DNA of 7,084 nt from Actinobacteria bacterium RBG_16_64_13 (GTDB lineage Bacteria > Actinomycetota > Thermoleophilia > RBG-16-64-13), in assembly GCA_001768675.1 (NCBI GenBank), contig MELN01000056.1, positions 1-7,084 on the forward strand. The letters run 5' to 3'. The position numbers and the translations under genes were made by a program. The notes beneath the pieces were generated by a model. It saw only the letters and a list, made by a program, of their open reading frames with translations, searched no databases and was not told the origin of the DNA. Each line of letters begins with the position of its first letter. Position 1 is the first letter of the stretch. Shown in pieces: positions 5,763 through 7,084 of this stretch.

Positions 5763-6974
5763 ATGAGCATTCTCCGGATGACGACTGCGGGGGAGTCCCA
5801 CGGTCCGGGCGAGGCGTGCATCGTCGAGGGAATTCCTTCTGGCCTGCCTCTTACCAGGGATGAGATAGATGTCGATCTGGCTAGACGGCAGCGGGGCTAT
5901 GGGCGCGGAGACCGCATGGCGATCGAGACCGATCGTTGCCGGTTCGTCGCCGGCGTTCGGCACGGTCGGACCCTGGGGAGCCCAATCTGCTTACTCATCG
6001 AGAATGGCGACTACGCGAACTGGGTCAGCAAGATGTCCCCGGACCCCATGTCGGAGGAGACGACGTCCGACATGGGGCGTTTCACCCTGCCTCGGCCCGG
6101 ACACGCCGACCTGGCGGGGGTGGCGAAGTATGGACATACCGATATCCGCGATGTATTGGAACGCGCGAGCGCCAGGGAGACTGTCGGCAGAGTGGCAGGT
6201 GGAGCCGTGTGCAAACGTCTGCTCCAGGAGGCGGGAGTCACGGTAAGAGCGAGGGTGCTTAGCATTGGCGGCGTCCGCGTGGCGGCCTCGAATGACATGT
6301 GCCGGGCTGAGGATATCGACTGGGACGCGGTGGAGGCCTCGCCGGTGGGGTGTGAGGAGCGGGCGGCGAGCGACCTGATGTGCGCACGGATCGACGAGGC
6401 GCGGGGGGCCGGCGAATCGCTGGGCGGGGTGTTCGAAGTATGGTGCTGGGGAGTGTGCCCCGGCGTCGGTGGTTACGCGAGTATGGAGGACAGACTCGAC
6501 GGGCGGCTGGCCGGCGCACTGGCGAGCATTCCGGCGATCAAGGGCGTCCAAATGGGGGTTGCTTTCGACTCTGCGGACGAAGTGGGGTCGAGAGTGCACG
6601 ACCCGATCCTCTTGATGCACGATGGCGATAGACGCTGGATCGGCCGCAATACGAACCGCGCCGGCGGGATCGAAGGAGGCATGACAACGGGTATGCCTGT
6701 CGTGCTGAGAGCCGCAATGAAGCCCATCCCCACGCTCACCACACCGCTTGCCTCGGTGGACATAGCTACTCTCGAACTCTCGTCGGCTCACGTGGAGAGA
6801 AGCGACGTCACGGCTGTCCCCGCGGCCAGAGTCGTGGGAGAGGCCATGGCTGCATATGTGCTCGCCGCGGCCTACCTGTCCAAGTTCGGGGGGGATAGCG
6901 TCAAGGCCTTTGCCGAGTCAGTTCGCAGTTATGAGGCCGGCCTAGAGGAGAGGGGACTGTGGCGCCGTTTCTAG
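5763..6974 (+). CDS. aroC: Chorismate synthase
   Basis: The enzyme converts 5-enolpyruvylshikimate-3-phosphate to chorismate using reduced FMN, the last step of the shikimate pathway in the cytosol. It has 403 aa from the chosen ATG (family about 350-400). All three family signatures are visible: GESHGPG at 10-16 with the catalytic His13, ERASARETVGRVAGGAV at 133-149 and RSDVTAVPAARVVGEAM at 346-362. Also seen are the phosphate/FMN-binding RRQRGYGRGDRM at 41-52, RPGHADL at 111-117 with a second conserved His114, and GGIEGGMTTGMP at 301-312 (most relatives have SNG for TTG). The PilP-like gene ends 78 nt upstream, with a hairpin but no clear promoter or terminator between, so read-through from the pil genes is likely. 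Its 3' end overlaps aroK by 16 nt. Confidence 0.97.
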   Translation: MSILRMTTAGESHGPGEACIVEGIPSGLPLTRDEIDVDLARRQRGYGRGDRMAIETDRCRFVAGVRHGRTLGSPICLLIENGDYANWVSKMSPDPMSEETTSDMGRFTLPRPGHADLAGVAKYGHTDIRDVLERASARETVGRVAGGAVCKRLLQEAGVTVRARVLSIGGVRVAASNDMCRAEDIDWDAVEASPVGCEERAASDLMCARIDEARGAGESLGGVFEVWCWGVCPGVGGYASMEDRLDGRLAGALASIPAIKGVQMGVAFDSADEVGSRVHDPILLMHDGDRRWIGRNTNRAGGIEGGMTTGMPVVLRAAMKPIPTLTTPLASVDIATLELSSAHVERSDVTAVPAARVVGEAMAAYVLAAAYLSKFGGDSVKAFAESVRSYEAGLEERGLWRRF

Positions 6975-7084
6975 CACTCACCGGGTTCATGGGCAGTGGC
7001 AAGTCGTCAGTGGGAGCGCAGGTCGCGACGCTGCTGGACTGGCACTTCGTGGATCTCGACGAGGCCTTCGTCGAGGCCTGGACC
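6959..7084 (+). CDS. aroK: Shikimate kinase, N-terminal part (cut by window end)
   Basis: This frame codes for the first 42 residues of shikimate kinase, which phosphorylates shikimate at the 3-OH with ATP. The N-terminus ALTGFMGSGKSSVG (6-19) contains the Walker A P-loop GFMGSGKS at 9-16. VDLDE at 31-35 carries the conserved Asp pair (D32, D34) that contacts Mg and shikimate. The likely start is GTG at 6959, 16 nt inside the end of aroC in a different frame, with GGAG (6947-6950) 8 nt upstream. Such an overlap suggests coupled translation with aroC. The family is usually about 165-180 aa, so about three quarters of the gene lies beyond the window, and whether it is intact or fused to aroB cannot be told. 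Confidence 0.92.
   Translation, partial: MAPFLALTGFMGSGKSSVGAQVATLLDWHFVDLDEAFVEAWT

Noticed and set aside
5991..6791. Long reverse-strand open frame opposite aroC (266 codons)
   Set aside because: It lies wholly inside a clear aroC with all family signatures. Its product is Arg/His/Pro-rich, as expected of a GC-rich shadow frame.

Overview
The window is about 60% GC by eye, and every gene I can support lies on the + strand. It looks chromosomal. It begins inside the 3' end of a 23S rRNA gene and passes through 5S rRNA and a strong intrinsic terminator. It then carries dapA, a type IV pilus gene block (prepilin peptidase, pilM, pilN, pilO and a PilP-like lipoprotein), and the start of a shikimate-pathway block (aroC, then aroK cut by the window end). 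I see no insertion sequence, phage gene, CRISPR array or tRNA. The organism is most likely a deep-branching, non-Streptomyces-type member of Actinomycetota (for example a Coriobacteriia, OPB41 or Geothermincolia-like lineage). This rests on the Thr/Ser/Gly-rich secreted linker, the frequent GTG/TTG starts and the pil-aroC-aroK order. It is an inference of low to moderate confidence and the rRNA would settle it.

Layout: 1-356 is the 23S 3' end with the A-loop and the sarcin-ricin loop. 357-419 is a short spacer holding one long hairpin that ends two bases before 5S. 420-537 is 5S rRNA and 546-577 its terminator. A sigma-70-type promoter with a perfect TATAAT box (580-607) drives dapA (658-1566), the first step of the lysine/diaminopimelate branch. 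1567-1729 is a structured gene-free stretch with two hairpins, leading to the prepilin peptidase, which starts at a TTG behind a GGGGAGG site (1730-2482). 2483-2625 is a second gap with a weak promoter candidate. From 2626 the pilM, pilN, pilO and PilP-like genes are tightly packed (1-nt gap, 4-nt overlap, 20-nt gap), as expected of a co-transcribed inner-membrane alignment complex. 5685-5762 carries a strong hairpin just before the aroC ribosome binding site. aroC (5763-6974) overlaps aroK by 16 nt.

How the genes work together: the prepilin peptidase trims pilin leader peptides. PilM (cytoplasmic, actin-like) binds the tail of PilN, PilN and PilO pair in the membrane, and the PilP-like lipoprotein should dock on PilN/PilO from outside. 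The pilins, the motor ATPases and the platform protein PilC are not in this window. AroC and AroK act in the shikimate pathway to chorismate and have no evident functional link to pili beyond shared transcription. The least ordinary item is the PilP-like lipoprotein, with a roughly 110-residue Thr/Ser/Gly/Pro-rich tether between its lipid anchor and a small beta domain. I did not find evidence of a wholly new system; most of the window is recognisable housekeeping and pilus machinery.
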